Shown here one piece after another: positions 1-10,889 of a stretch of DNA of 64,000 bases (within the stretch, counting starts at the first letter, position 1; each line of letters starts with the position of its first letter). The position numbers and the translations under genes are program-made. The notes beneath the pieces were generated by a model that searched no databases, was not told where the DNA came from, and worked only from the letters and a program-made list of their open reading frames with translations. The stretch comes from Nemopilema nomurai (lineage: Eukaryota > Cnidaria > Scyphozoa > Rhizostomeae > Rhizostomatidae), in NCBI GenBank assembly GCA_003864495.1, contig PEDN01001356.1, positions 682,001 through 746,000 on the forward strand, read 5' to 3'.

Positions 1-129
1 GTAGATGAGGGCTCCTTTTTGATTATGCACGAGAACAAGAATGTAAGCAAAGAACAAGATCTCATTTCTTCGTTTCTCACATGAAATCCTCTCGCATAAG
101 TCTGCGCCATACAGCGTAAGACCTTTACA
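1..129 (+). repeat. 3' part of the 5' LTR
   Basis: Matches 3232-3360 over its whole length except two substitutions (near 28 and 104). It ends in TTACA, complementary to the TGTAA that begins the 3' LTR. The upstream part of this LTR lies before the window. Confidence 0.9.
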
Positions 130-134
130 AAAGT

Positions 135-148
135 GGTGTAGGACCCGA
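135..148 (+). promoter_or_regulatory. Candidate primer-binding site
   Basis: Five bases after the 5' LTR comes TGGTGTAGGACCCG. It begins with TGG, as expected of a site complementary to a tRNA 3' CCA end. The core GTGTAGGACCCGA is repeated at 171-183. The tRNA was not identified. Confidence 0.45.
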
Positions 149-198
149 AATCGTGCGTGCCTTCACAAACGTGTAGGACCCGATTAAATAACACCACA

Positions 199-1572
199 AT
201 GACATCGCCGGAAGAAGTTCTTGGAATCGTCAAAGGACTCGCTGATGTTGTTCGTGACCACCATAATTCATCAAAAGAGGTTACGAATCAGACTCAGCAG
301 CAGATCCAAGACCTTTTGCATGCCGTTGCTGACCTTTCGCTCTCCATTCGTGCCCGCGATGCCTCACCTCACCAATCTATTCGCTTACCTCCTCTCAGCC
401 TGCCACAATTCACGGGAGCTGAACCGATCGACCGTTTTGCCGAGCAGTTAACCCAAGTTTTGGCAACATCTGGGGTTTCTCCACGCCTCTGGCTCACCTA
501 CCTTAAACAACAAAGCCAGAAAGACTCTCGTGCCTTCGACATAATCTGCGCCTTCGAAACCTCCAACGCCACAAAATTCACTTCGAAAACTACGCCTGAT
601 GAGTTTTGTACCCTCTACGATCAATGTCTTCACAATTTATGCCGCCAGCGGGGAATTCCGAAAGAGGAACAGCTTCGTCAACTCTTGGCCGTTTATTACT
701 CTATGCGCCAACAACCTCAAGAGTCTGTATCTAATTTTGCCCACCGATTCCTCGAAACCCAACACTCCTTGGAAAAACTTCTCCCAGGCATTCACACCTC
801 TCCAGATGGCCAGCAGCTAGAGCCGATACACGCCTTTGCCATGAAGCTTCACCCACCCATTGCCAAGGATCTCTTGAGCCGAGATGAACCTTTCAAATCC
901 CTTCCTGCTATCATCGAAGCCGCCAAACGCCATGAATCTGTTCTGCCTTCTACGGACCCTTTGCCTAAGGCGCTCTTCGCTGAACCAAACAAAACACCTC
1001 CTGGATCAGGTATGAAGAATTTTTCAAGCTCCTCATTGCCTTCGCTAATCTGTAGAAACTTTAACAAATTTTCTCATTCGCATTGTCAATTACCTGGCAA
1101 TAACTGTAGGTTTAAACGCTTGCACAAATGCTTGAAATGTAATAAGTTTGCCTGTAAAGAGATTTATCATGAGCAGCATACTAATTCTCCTGTTACTCAG
1201 GCATCTACAACTCCTCGTCATAGAAATTTTGTTCGCCATATTCCCAAAGTTTCCGCTCATACAGCTGTCTCTAATTCACATGAGTCGGTTTTACTTAGTT
1301 CAGTAAAGCAAATTGTTAACGATTCTCTTGTTGATTTGCGCCAAGAACTCACTACCAGCATTAAAAGGGAAGTGGAAAAGTGTCTTCCACAACCCTCGGT
1401 TACCCCTTTTTCTGCCTCGGCAGACTCTTCGCAAGATCCTCTTTTTGGCATGCCAGCCATCACAGCTTTGCCCACCAAGTCCAAAATTTCGGCTATCGAT
1501 CTTGCGAATAAAAACAATTCTGTGGACAAAGGTTTCTTCTGCGGGTGTGTCCTTACCCTTGCCTCTCGATAG
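199..1572 (+). CDS. Gag-like capsid/nucleocapsid protein of the LTR element
   Basis: The first ATG in this open frame is at 199, giving 457 codons. The middle part has a retrotransposon capsid pattern, with the motif LPQFTGAEPIDRFAEQL and helices rich in W, L and Q. Around codons 285-330 lies an unusual cysteine/histidine cluster (CRNFN, then C, C, KRLHKC, LKC, C) rather than a plain CCHC knuckle; it probably binds RNA. The frame closes at 1570-1572, while the protease frame is already open one base later. Expression of the downstream region would need a +1 shift near 1526, or a base has been gained there. The reading frame itself is intact. Confidence 0.8.
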   Translation: MTSPEEVLGIVKGLADVVRDHHNSSKEVTNQTQQQIQDLLHAVADLSLSIRARDASPHQSIRLPPLSLPQFTGAEPIDRFAEQLTQVLATSGVSPRLWLTYLKQQSQKDSRAFDIICAFETSNATKFTSKTTPDEFCTLYDQCLHNLCRQRGIPKEEQLRQLLAVYYSMRQQPQESVSNFAHRFLETQHSLEKLLPGIHTSPDGQQLEPIHAFAMKLHPPIAKDLLSRDEPFKSLPAIIEAAKRHESVLPSTDPLPKALFAEPNKTPPGSGMKNFSSSSLPSLICRNFNKFSHSHCQLPGNNCRFKRLHKCLKCNKFACKEIYHEQHTNSPVTQASTTPRHRNFVRHIPKVSAHTAVSNSHESVLLSSVKQIVNDSLVDLRQELTTSIKREVEKCLPQPSVTPFSASADSSQDPLFGMPAITALPTKSKISAIDLANKNNSVDKGFFCGCVLTLASR

Positions 1573-2578
1573 TTGCTGTTCTGTTTCGCTGGTGAGTCAA
1601 AAACACGCCGATACCGTGGCGAAGTATAATTCAAATTGTAAATTCACCAAATTGGAACAGCACGTCCCTGTCTCGGTAGCTGGACCATGCTCAGCCCTTC
1701 GGGCAGTTGGTACCATGCAAGTCCCCATAGTCTGGGAAAACGGTAGGTCGACCACTTTTACAATGCTGGTAGTTCCTAACCTAACATGGCCAATCTTGTT
1801 TGGTCAAAATCATCTACACCAAACAGATGCTATCATTCGTTCTCGTGAACTTACTGTGTATTTTGCAAATAAGGCCATGGATTTTGAAGTTAAGTGTTAT
1901 GATTCGAACCCCGCACTTGCTTTTCCAAGTTTAGATTTCTCTAGGCCAGGATCTATTGCTAATGTTACATGTCTGCTTACCGCGAAGCCTACGCTTACTG
2001 GCTCGCCGAACAAGGTTTACTTAGAACGCGGGTTCAATCTTGTAACTGTCTGTTTTTTCATCGCAGCCTCATTAGTAAGCTCACCCCTTTTTTCCGGCCC
2101 TTTATGGTTAGAGGGTAACAGATTTTCACCAGGTCTTGAAACCCTTAGTGGCCCCATAGACCTACATTCTGTAGACAACTTCTTTTTTCCTGGTGAAACC
2201 CCGCCACCCTTTCTTACTGCTAATCGCCCCACCCATCCTAAGTGTCGCCCTAGTCGCCCTATTCCTCCAGCTGACCAGTATTGCATGGGCGCCTTGTTCT
2301 CTGCAGGTGATAATAGAGTACCAAACGCCGCTAATCCTATTTGCTTTCAGGCGCATATTTTAATCCGTTCTACAAAGGGTAAGGCGGTGCTTCCTAGCAA
2401 CATTTCATTAGGCTCCATTCGAACGCCTCATGCAGATGACATTCAAGTAATGGAATGCGCAATTAATCATACTGCTAATTGGGTTTCTGATAGGTGTTAT
2501 GCAGCGCTTGCCGCCAACAACTCTATGCCTGACATTCCTGTCACTCCAAATAGTGCCACCGCCATTCATTCATCGTGA
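1526..2578 (+). CDS. Retropepsin-like protease region of pol
   Basis: In the +1 frame relative to gag, a retroelement aspartic protease starts near 1526. The active-site region reads PLDSCCSVSLVS, with DSC where most retropepsins have DSG or DTG. It is followed by a typical beta-rich protease body ending near ILFGQNH. Whether the cysteine is normal for this lineage or a loss of function cannot be settled here. Downstream to 2578 is low-complexity linker. The frame is closed by TGA at 2576-2578, but the same frame continues open after it into the RT stub. Expression probably depended on fusion to Gag. Confidence 0.7.
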   Translation, partial: TKVSSAGVSLPLPLDSCCSVSLVSQKHADTVAKYNSNCKFTKLEQHVPVSVAGPCSALRAVGTMQVPIVWENGRSTTFTMLVVPNLTWPILFGQNHLHQTDAIIRSRELTVYFANKAMDFEVKCYDSNPALAFPSLDFSRPGSIANVTCLLTAKPTLTGSPNKVYLERGFNLVTVCFFIAASLVSSPLFSGPLWLEGNRFSPGLETLSGPIDLHSVDNFFFPGETPPPFLTANRPTHPKCRPSRPIPPADQYCMGALFSAGDNRVPNAANPICFQAHILIRSTKGKAVLPSNISLGSIRTPHADDIQVMECAINHTANWVSDRCYAALAANNSMPDIPVTPNSATAIHSS

Positions 2579-3013
2579 CATGATTCAACCCTGTTGGCAG
2601 ATTTTTTAGATCGCAATCTCTCAGATCACGAACACGCATTACCTCCTACGGATGACCCACATTTAGATCCTTCTTCTGAGATGTTTTTTACTGAACTATG
2701 CAATGCGCTACGTATAGACACGCTCTCTTATGCTCACGTGCCTCAAGACATTATGTCTAAGTTCAAAGGTTTGCTCAAACGATTCCCTCGCGCCTTTTAT
2801 TTACCAAATTCTCCTTTATCGCCGATACAAGGGTTTCATCACAACATTGATACAGGTAATGCATCTCCGGTTTATAAATTGCCTTATCGTAAGAGCCCTG
2901 CAGAACTCGCGGCTATTAAAACTGAAATTGAATGTATGTTGCGCCTTCGCATTATCGAGCCGAGCCACTCTCCTTGGGGGGCACATATATCTTATGTACG
3001 AGAAATATACTAA
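2579..3013 (+). pseudogene. N-terminal stub of Ty3/gypsy reverse transcriptase
   Basis: The same frame as the protease resumes after the TGA at 2576-2578. The segment contains the standard lead-in to a gypsy-type RT: HNIDTGNASPVYKLPYR, then an EIE..L helix and IIEPSHSPWGA. The protein breaks off directly afterwards, before the FCVDYR and YxDD motifs. The sequence changes to AT-rich DNA and the 3' LTR starts at about 3016. A large internal deletion has removed the catalytic core and everything downstream. Confidence 0.85.
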
Positions 3014-3015
3014 TA

Positions 3016-3360
3016 TGTAACAAGCTTGTAATCACAATTGTATCGCGTAATAATCAAAAAAAAAAAAAAAAATTCTCACTGTATTCGCATTTTTTTTCGT
3101 TAGGAGGGGCAGGCTGTAACAGGATATTTCTTATATTGTATAACCTCGTTTTCATTTGTACCTCGTTTAGTTTTATGTCAATCATGTAATTAATCTATTG
3201 TATGCCGTTAGTATAAATATCATGTGATTCTGTAGATGAGGGCTCCTTTTTGATTATGAACGAGAACAAGAATGTAAGCAAAGAACAAGATCTCATTTCT
3301 TCGTTTCTCACATGAAATCCTCTCGCATAAGTCTGTGCCATACAGCGTAAGACCTTTACA
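3016..3360 (+). repeat. 3' LTR
   Basis: The right part (3232-3360) is supported by the match to bases 1-129. The left boundary is inferred from TGTAA at 3016, the inverse of the TTACA end at 3360, giving about 345 bp. It contains an A tract near 3057-3072 and a TATAAATAT box at 3212-3220, which would place transcription start near 3240. The following bases (TTGTT) would be the target duplication, whose partner lies left of the window. Confidence 0.8.
3212..3220 (+). promoter_or_regulatory. TATA box in the LTR
   Basis: TATAAATAT lies about 20 bases upstream of the 129-bp segment shared by both LTRs, a normal U3 promoter position. The corresponding site in the 5' LTR lies outside the window. 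Confidence 0.5.
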
Positions 3361-3362
3361 TT

Positions 3363-6359
3363 GTTAAGAGCTATCAGGAAAACAGAGATATGAGAGAACT
3401 TGAGGGAATACTAGACACAGATATTGCATGGGCTCTAGCCGCCTCTACATCAGACAATCGGAAAGAAGTACAAGGTTATATGTTTGACTCGGATAACATT
3501 GAAGATAGACAGCTTCCAGATGAGTTTGTTGGTTCGTGGACCGCATTCAATAAGAAAGTAACATCAGTTGAGACCACGCAATCAAGAGATGAATACCTTC
3601 CCACTATTCCCCATCCTCCAGATGATAATATATGCAAGTACTATCTTGATTACATCCTTGACTTAGCAGACAGTCTTTGCTTGGACCACATTTTTGTCCA
3701 CTGTGACCAAGCTGTTTTCTGCAAAATGTAACAATAATTTGGAAAGAGATGGATAAGTCAGATAAGTACAACAAAATAAAATGCCTGATGGGAGGTTTTC
3801 ATACTCTTTTAGTGTGGCTCAAAGTTCTCAACAAGCAATTCAGAGCTCTAGGATTTCATGATTGGTGGTGTCAAGCAAACGTCATTGCAGAAGGCTCAGT
3901 AGATCAAGCAGCTGAAGGTCGAAACTATTCCCGATCTATGCGTCTTCACAAACAATCACTTGAGGCTCTTCTAAGGTTAAAAACGACCACAGTAAATATT
4001 TCGCAGACACTACACAAAGACCTGGAAGCGCTGAGGTCTGACCCATCTGCAGAGTCATTAAAAAGAGTCACTTCTTGTCTTGAGTTTGACCGTTTAAAAG
4101 CTGAAATGCTGCAGAATAGTGGAACAATGGGTCAGCTAATTGGAAGTTACGTGGAAGATACCAGTGCCATGCTTTCTTTTGTGGCAAGCTTTAGGGAAAG
4201 AAATATGGAGCTGCATCTTCAAGCTTTGCAACAATTAATTCCGATGCTTTTTGCCTTCAATCACCCTAACTATTCGCGATACTTGACACACAGTCACATT
4301 CTCTTGCCAAATTTGAAAACAGATGACCCAGATACATACGAAGATCTTTCTCTTTATGGTCCTGGGGTGAGCCTCAGTGGAAATGTATTTTCGAGTATTC
4401 CGGGAGATTTGGTGACAGAAATCGGCCCAAACCGCGAGAGTAAAATACGTGGGGGACCAATGAGAGGTGGCGACAGTACATCTCCGGAAAATGTTGATGA
4501 ATTCTATAAAAACTCTCATAAACTGGCAAAGCTGAGAAGGCATGTGAAGGATCGGATCTCATCAAAACCTCAAGTGGTCACAATGAAACCTCCAGCAGAG
4601 CTAAAGCGCGGCACGAGAAACAAGTATCGAGCTTGATTGAAAAGTTGCAGACATATCATACCCAATTTGAAGGACCAGCACGCAATATATCAACAGGGAT
4701 CGAGTTAGACCCAGCAATAGTGCAAGGGCTAATTGGAGCAAGGTCAGTTGGCGAAGAGATGCATCACATTGTCAAATAAGGTAGACTTCTTTGCGCCAAT
4801 AAAGAGGAGCACCATAAAGACAGGCCTTGAAAAGAAAACGGAAGCGGCCGCAAAAGCCTTATCTGTGCTGAGAGAAGATCGCCAGGCACTTGGTATGATT
4901 GTAGCTAAGTGTCACGACAAACGAGAAGTATTTTCACATTGCCTAACGAAGTATCCCCTCGCAATATCAACACCTGATGGGAAATTGTATCAGCCAGGAT
5001 CCAAAGCAAAGTTTAGAAATTACCTAATTGAGCAAGCATGAGCAGTAATAGAGAGTCCCCCTCGCGAGGCAACATGCATCTACGATGGGATGGCTATAAT
5101 AAGTGCGTCAAGTCCTGCTGAAACATGGGGGCAATACATGTCTGATCAACTGAGAGCTTTTACTCCTCCAACAGCTTGGCCCGCAAAAGAAATTGTGGTG
5201 GTATTCGACAACTACATCAACGATCAGGAATACTCCACGAAAGAAACAGCACGTCTCGAAAGAAGTAGCAGTCCCAGAGTTCATCTTGGTTCAAATGATC
5301 AAAAAATGTTGGGACGTAAGGAATTTCAGAGTTTTATGCAAAACAAACAAAACAAAGACGAGTTGATAAAACGTTTTAATGACTTTGCCGAGCAACCAGC
5401 AGCCAGACGTCTTCTCGAGATTCCTCTTACAATAAACCATAGAAAAAGAACAGTAAAAATAACCTCAAATGACATTGATATCAAAGTCGAATGCAATCAC
5501 GAGGAGGCGGATACTCGGGTAGTAATGCATGCTTTTAATTATGAGGGTCCTGTTGTTGTTAAAGCCAAGGATACGGACGTTCTTATTCTAATGATATATG
5601 CATTCGCATTAAAGGGGCAAGAAGCCATGTGGTGTATGCAAATTGACCATAATAAGTATGTTAATATTGGTAAAATTGTCCACTATCTCGGCGTATCAGT
5701 ATGTTTACAGCTACCAGCTTTTCATTCTTTGACAGGCTGTGATACTTCAAAAGCATCAATATTTGAAAAAGCACGAAAAAACTCTACACCTCCTTGAGCC
5801 ATTGGGCAGTGCAAAAAGTTTGGACGAAGAAGGGGCTGATAGTGTCATCAAATTTATTCACGAAACGATCTATAATGGAAAGCCGAATGACGACCTCGTT
5901 ACAGCAAGAATAAAGCAGTATAACAAGTTACGAGTAAAAACAATGCAGAGTGTTATACCAGATCCGGAAAGCATAAGGCATTTTATCAAAAGAGCATTTT
6001 ATCAAGCTGCATATTATCTGAAAGCGTTTAGCTCTCCTGTTATCGACAAAATCAACCCATGTGAAAGTGGCTGGCAAATAGATGAATCAGGATGCTTAAT
6101 TCCTCTCTAGTATCGTGGGCCACAAATACCCGCTGTTGTAAGGGCTGAACGGAGAGAAGTAGAGTATAGCCATCAAGTCATTACAGATGCAGAAGTTGCC
6201 GGTGGTGAAAATGAATTTGTTGATGCGCTTTATACAAGCTCAGAAGAGGATTTTTAGGAAGAGTTTGACTCAGACTGCGATGGATATGACAGCAATGACC
6301 TTGGAACAATGATCAGTTCTTTTGAAATGGATCTTGGAACAACCGTTGCATGGGCATGA
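3363..6359 (+). pseudogene. FEN1/XPG-like PIN-domain gene (repeat family), broken and interrupted by the LTR element
   Basis: Not a named gene. Motifs in order: GSWTAFNK (3520s); LMGGFHTLLVWLK (3790s); DFFAPIKR and GLEKK (4790s); YDGMAI (5085); VVFDNY (5200); CNHEEADTR (5490); KDTDVLIL (5565); TGCDT (5735). The acidic series, with DGMA, EADTR, DTDVL and GCD, resembles the metal-binding core of FEN1/XPG-type PIN nucleases; this is inference from the motif pattern. The frame changes near 3726, 4615-4733 and 5765. Stops occur at 5039-5041, 6108-6110 and 6255-6257. Codons are open right up to the LTR edge, so the upstream part should lie beyond the LTR element. No introns are evident, which suits a retrocopy or an element-borne gene. 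Confidence 0.72.
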
Positions 6360-7002
6360 TGTGTAGCCAAATCAAACATACATTGCTTTTAACTACGCAC
6401 GAATGAAACCTTATGTGTTGACAGCACTGCACAATTCGCGATTCAGTTACACTATTTCAAAGAGAACTTTGTTCCGAGATGCAATTCAAACGAACAGATT
6501 TAAATGCGGAAATAATCTTGTCCTAAATAAACCAGTAATACGAGGTTTTATTTGTCAGCAGTTACTCGGCCTTTGAGAAAACAATCATGCATTGCTATTC
6601 ACAATCGAAAAAACATTTAAATTTAATATACTACTGCGAGTATCTAGTTCAATTTTCAAACATTTATCTTAGATATATGGGACTGACGTCATATAGCCAC
6701 ACCCTGCCCCACCCCCCAAAATATGCAATTTTGACATGCAATCATAGAAAGAGGACAAAATTAGTTGAAAAGCCTTTCAATTTGGTTATATTAGCCACTT
6801 TAAAGGCATTTAGCCTTAGAAAAGTGCGAGTGACGTAATATGACCACGCCCTGTCACACCCACCACAAAATCGAATGGTGACAAGCATATTCTGAAAGAG
6901 CATTAAATTTCACGTAGGAAAAACATTGCCACATATATCCGTTTTCAATATACGAAAGATTCTGGCCATGCACCTGTCTATTTGTTTTCATTTGCACATC
7001 TA
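6360..7002. other. Non-coding stretch with a degenerate two-copy repeat
   Basis: No gene is supported. Two diverged copies of a segment of roughly 165 bp occur. Each starts with a TGACGTMATAT-type motif followed by a CCACRCCCTG and CCCACC run (about 6684 and 6830). They may be ends of an old short element. Confidence 0.4.
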
Positions 7003-8447
7003 CAGACTTTTCCTGAAATTAAAGAATTGAACTTCTCTGGCAAGCAGTTTGTTTGCATAAAGCCATGTGACAACCAGTATGGTGTTGTTGGAGTTAACCG
7101 TATGGGTTTTGTTTGCTATACATGCTCAATCGTTAGAAACGCGTGTGTACATGTTGGGTGTTTGAAGGGGGTGTTGCAGAAAGAGAATGAAAGCCTTCCA
7201 GATTTCATATTGGAGATGGAGTCACTTCGCTACGATATGCAGCAGACTGGGCCAAAACCAAACTGCTACTTGCCAAAAGCCATATCGGCATGCAAAGTAA
7301 CATGGAAGACAACTCATTGCCAGCAGAAAATCTATAACTTTCAAAGTGAAAGAGCACATGATCCTATCAATCTTTCCCCTCCAAATAGTATTTGTCCCAG
7401 CTGCAGCAGTGAAGTTTCAGAGCTTGTTTACCCAGTGCAAAAGAAATTGTTTCTTCGGTCAAATAATGTTACAGTGGAAGGTTAGTTTACATTCCTTTTA
7501 CATTTCTGAAAAATTCAGCTATTTGTGATTTTCGCAAAAGTTTTGCTTGTATTAGTGAGCAATTATAGACATATACTCTATATGCATCATACAGAATTAA
7601 TTCACACATCCGCTTACGCTTATAGATAAACTCCCTTTCCTGTCTCATTCACTTGTTCATGCTTCATTCACTTGTTCATGCCTTTTATTTAGTAAACTTA
7701 AATAACTCCACGATCACCAAATAACCTGAAAAAGGATCTTTTGTTTATATCTTATTTTAAGTCCTGAAGTCATGCTTTCTGTAGTTTAAAACACATGTTG
7801 ATTATATTTTTGTTTGTTTTTCAGTATATGCTCGGCTGTGTTCCAATTGTTCTTTCCTTCAACAGTATTGTGGCACTTCTGATGAAATTTTACATATGGG
7901 ATCTTTTCTAATTGGTCACGATGTTTTGCGAGAGTATTTGTTTCAATTTCTAACTGGAAACAGGTTTGTTCCTGATTAAAAGTACCTTCCAGAGTATCAT
8001 TTGTAAGACTGTCAACTTTTTATGCTTAGTGAATATGGATGAATATACAAATTGTTGATCAGAAACCTTAGATTTTATTAGAATCCTAGTTATAAGAACT
8101 TACACCATTTGAATGTAAATAAATTCAACCTCTGGTATCTACACATTGTGTGAAGTAGAGATACAAAATTTAATCATTTACTTTAATTTTATGTGACCGT
8201 TTTAATCTACATTAATGCACATGATTATATTTTTGACAATTTAATGCGAACATCAATTAAGGTTATGATGGATATTAATGACGGCTTCTTAATGGTTCAG
8301 AAACCATGCTCCTGATTAGTAATAGAGAGGTAATTCTCTAGGTACCTATCTCACCATAAACCAAATCAGCCTTCTTAGCTGCAGCATTGTCGGATTTTAC
8401 GACAAAATGGAAATTGACTTTTGAAGCGGCAGGGCTGTCACCCAAGG

Positions 8448-8491
8448 AGCTGTTAACGATTTCTTGGTAAGCTGTTAACGTTTTCTTGGTA
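8448..8491 (+). repeat. 22-bp tandem duplication inside an exon
   Basis: 8448-8469 and 8470-8491 are the same 22 bases with one difference. A single copy keeps the exon open from the KELLT motif into SFMNLLDID. Two copies shift the frame by one base. Confidence 0.9.
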
Positions 8492-10204
8492 CTCTTTCAT
8501 GAATCTTTTGGATATCGATTACGCTAATGGTTTCATATGCGACATTTGTGGGCAATTTCCAGACACTATAGTGTGTGACGAAACAACGCTTGGCTTCAAA
8601 AAGAGCTACTTCCAAGATATGCTTGTGGCTTCTGGAACTCGTCCAGAAAATGCCCTTGATGGAAGAAAAGTATTTGCTTGTCATTTTTTAACTTTCTCTC
8701 AACTAGTATTTGAATTATGTTTTTATCTTCGTTATATGCCTACCTGCATATTGATTTCTTCCGAATATTGCGTTCTTTCAAAATAAGGTTTTTTTTGTAC
8801 TTTTTGTACTGTAAAACTTTTTAAAGAAATATTTTGTCTATGTGTTCTCCTAGTGGCTTTTTGCAAGTATTTTACAGGCTTTAAGCCTGACGAGAAGCCT
8901 ACTGCAATGAAAGGTTGCAAAGTGTTTATTTTTAAAGGGTATTTGGTTCAATATATTTGTATTTCAATATCTTTTCTTAATACTTTTGATTCCTGCAAGC
9001 TCTCCGTAGGATGTGGAAAAAAAGTAGCTGAAACCATGCTAGCTGTAGCTAAGATGCTTATTCGTTTGGTTAATCCTCTTCTATATCGCCGTCTCTGAAA
9101 GCGCTAAATATGATATTAGTTGATGGTTGCTTGTTAGCATCCATAATTTTTTGCTTCTTTTCTGACTTGCATTCTCTTCAGACGTCGGCTCACCGCATTA
9201 ATCAATTGTCTCCATTCCAATAGTTTTAGGAACGAACGATGTTATCCGTAAAAGCTATCAGAGAGGAGTTCAAGAAACTTTGTGATGGTAAAGTGTCGAA
9301 TGTCAATACACTTTGTGAGCTGCTTTAGCAACACTGCCTACCCGTCGCCAGATTCTTCAATTGGTGCCTTCGAATCTACGAGCGATCAGATCTTTTTCCG
9401 CGGCTGTTTCGAAATTTTTCAGATGCATCGCCTCTGTCTCACCTGTTTGCTCTTTTTTCACTCCTGATAGTGTCTTCCATGATGTTCTAGCAGAAATCAT
9501 GGCAGGGTCGGATATAAGGACGCAACCAGAGAAACTGCTTACATTACAGCGTGTGGCTCCGATCCTATTTAACCTGCTGACTGCGTTGCCTGTAGGAAAT
9601 ATCCCAGATGAGCTCAAAACACTTTTTGAAGCTATGGCAGATAAGTTGAAGGTTACATTTTCAAAGGAAAGCCATTATCTTGACCCGATCGAAACCAACC
9701 ATGCATCTGCCTCAAACGAGATTTCGTTTCTCCCAAATTGGCCTTGGCGGAACCAGCGGGGATTATACAAGCAGGATCTTTTGAAAAGTGGACAAAATAG
9801 ACTGCAACATGACTGCACAAAGGATTATCGTGGTCATCCTCGGCTAATGCCAGGAATCTTCACTCTTTATTGCAAACATGGTATACAATCAACTTCCTCT
9901 AGAAATTAGAAAAGTTGAAAGTCCTTTAAGTACGATAAGAGCCTTTAACTTATTTTAACTAAGTTTTAATTTAAATAAGAAGTAGTGCATATTCTTGGCA
10001 ATATTTTACCTTATTTAGCTATTTAACTTTATAACTTCTTTCATTGCAAATTGCAAATAGGGAATTTTTAACTTTTATTTGTTCTACTTTTACAGGGCAC
10101 ACATTAATAACAGCAGCGTTCTTTCGCTGAAGTGTTTTTATTCATGTTTAATTATTCGAATTATTATTATTATAATTATTATTGTTATTTTTACTATCAC
10201 TCTC

Positions 10205-10889
10205 TTCCTATAGCCTCTAAAATATGGACCACGGTTCAAAGCAACATGCCCAAGAACATTTACAGTTTTACTATCAAATATCTTAGCAACTCCCTTGCCA
10301 CGCGAAAAAACCTATCTACATGGAACATTACTCAGTCGTCCGATTGCTCTCTTTGCCATATGCCAGAAACGTTACTTCACATTGTTGCAGGCTGCAAAAC
10401 ATACCTCGAAGAAGGCCGTTACATGGCTCTATAACTCTGCATTGAACTTCCTAGCACAATCATTAAAAGCTATACCTAATTGCTCTCTTTACGCAGACCT
10501 CACCCTCTATCATAACAGGAGACTCTTTCCGTCCTGATCTACTTCTAGTCACTTCTGACCATCGGCTATTCATACTCGAGCTTACATTAGGATACGAAAC
10601 TAACTTGGATGTTAATGCTAACCGCAAAAGCGGGAAATACTCGAATCTCATTCACAGCCTAAGCTCAGCCTATTCTTCTATCATGTTTGTTAATCTTTCT
10701 ATCAGTTCCCTAGGTATCTTTGGTCTCTCTTGCTCCTCTTTCATCAACATGTGCAACGCTCTAGATATCAGCGAGAATCATCTCCGCTCCATGATCTCCA
10801 AACTATCCAACTTAACCATCCGTACTACCTATTACATTTTCTGCCGCAGAAATAAATCTTGGAATAATCTTGAACTTCTTCAATTCTAA
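10205..10889 (+). mobile_element. Non-LTR retrotransposon C-terminal fragment in an intron of copy A
   Basis: The segment encodes the tail of a LINE-type ORF2: SLATRKNLSTW, a zinc-like pattern CSLCHMPETLLHIVAGC, then FRPDLLLVTSDHRLFILELT and IRTTYYIFCRRNKSW, ending LLQF stop at 10887-10889. The frame shifts near 10425 and 10500, so it is dead. It lies between the exon ending at 9880 and the one starting at 11291 and would be spliced out. Confidence 0.75.

Larger units (their letters stand above)
1..3360 (+). mobile_element. Ty3/gypsy-type LTR retrotransposon, internally deleted, 5' end outside window
   Basis: Bases 1-129 repeat at 3232-3360 with two visible mismatches, which marks the two LTRs. 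Between them lie a gag reading frame, a retropepsin-like region and only the start of a reverse transcriptase. The RT then stops and the 3' LTR follows almost at once, so RT core, RNase H and integrase are missing. No clear polypurine tract precedes the 3' LTR. The element can only have moved with enzymes supplied in trans, or lost its core after or during insertion. The high LTR identity indicates a recent insertion. It sits inside the PIN-like gene that resumes at 3363. Confidence 0.88.

Noticed and set aside
1257..1634. 125-codon minus-strand frame across gag
   Set aside because: It is antisense to the well-supported gag and protease frames and has no recognisable motif.
9880..9950. LINE ORF2 end directly after the CKHG exon
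   Set aside because: A short LP.EIRK-like reading was seen, but the point is a good splice donor shared with copy B and the similarity is too short.
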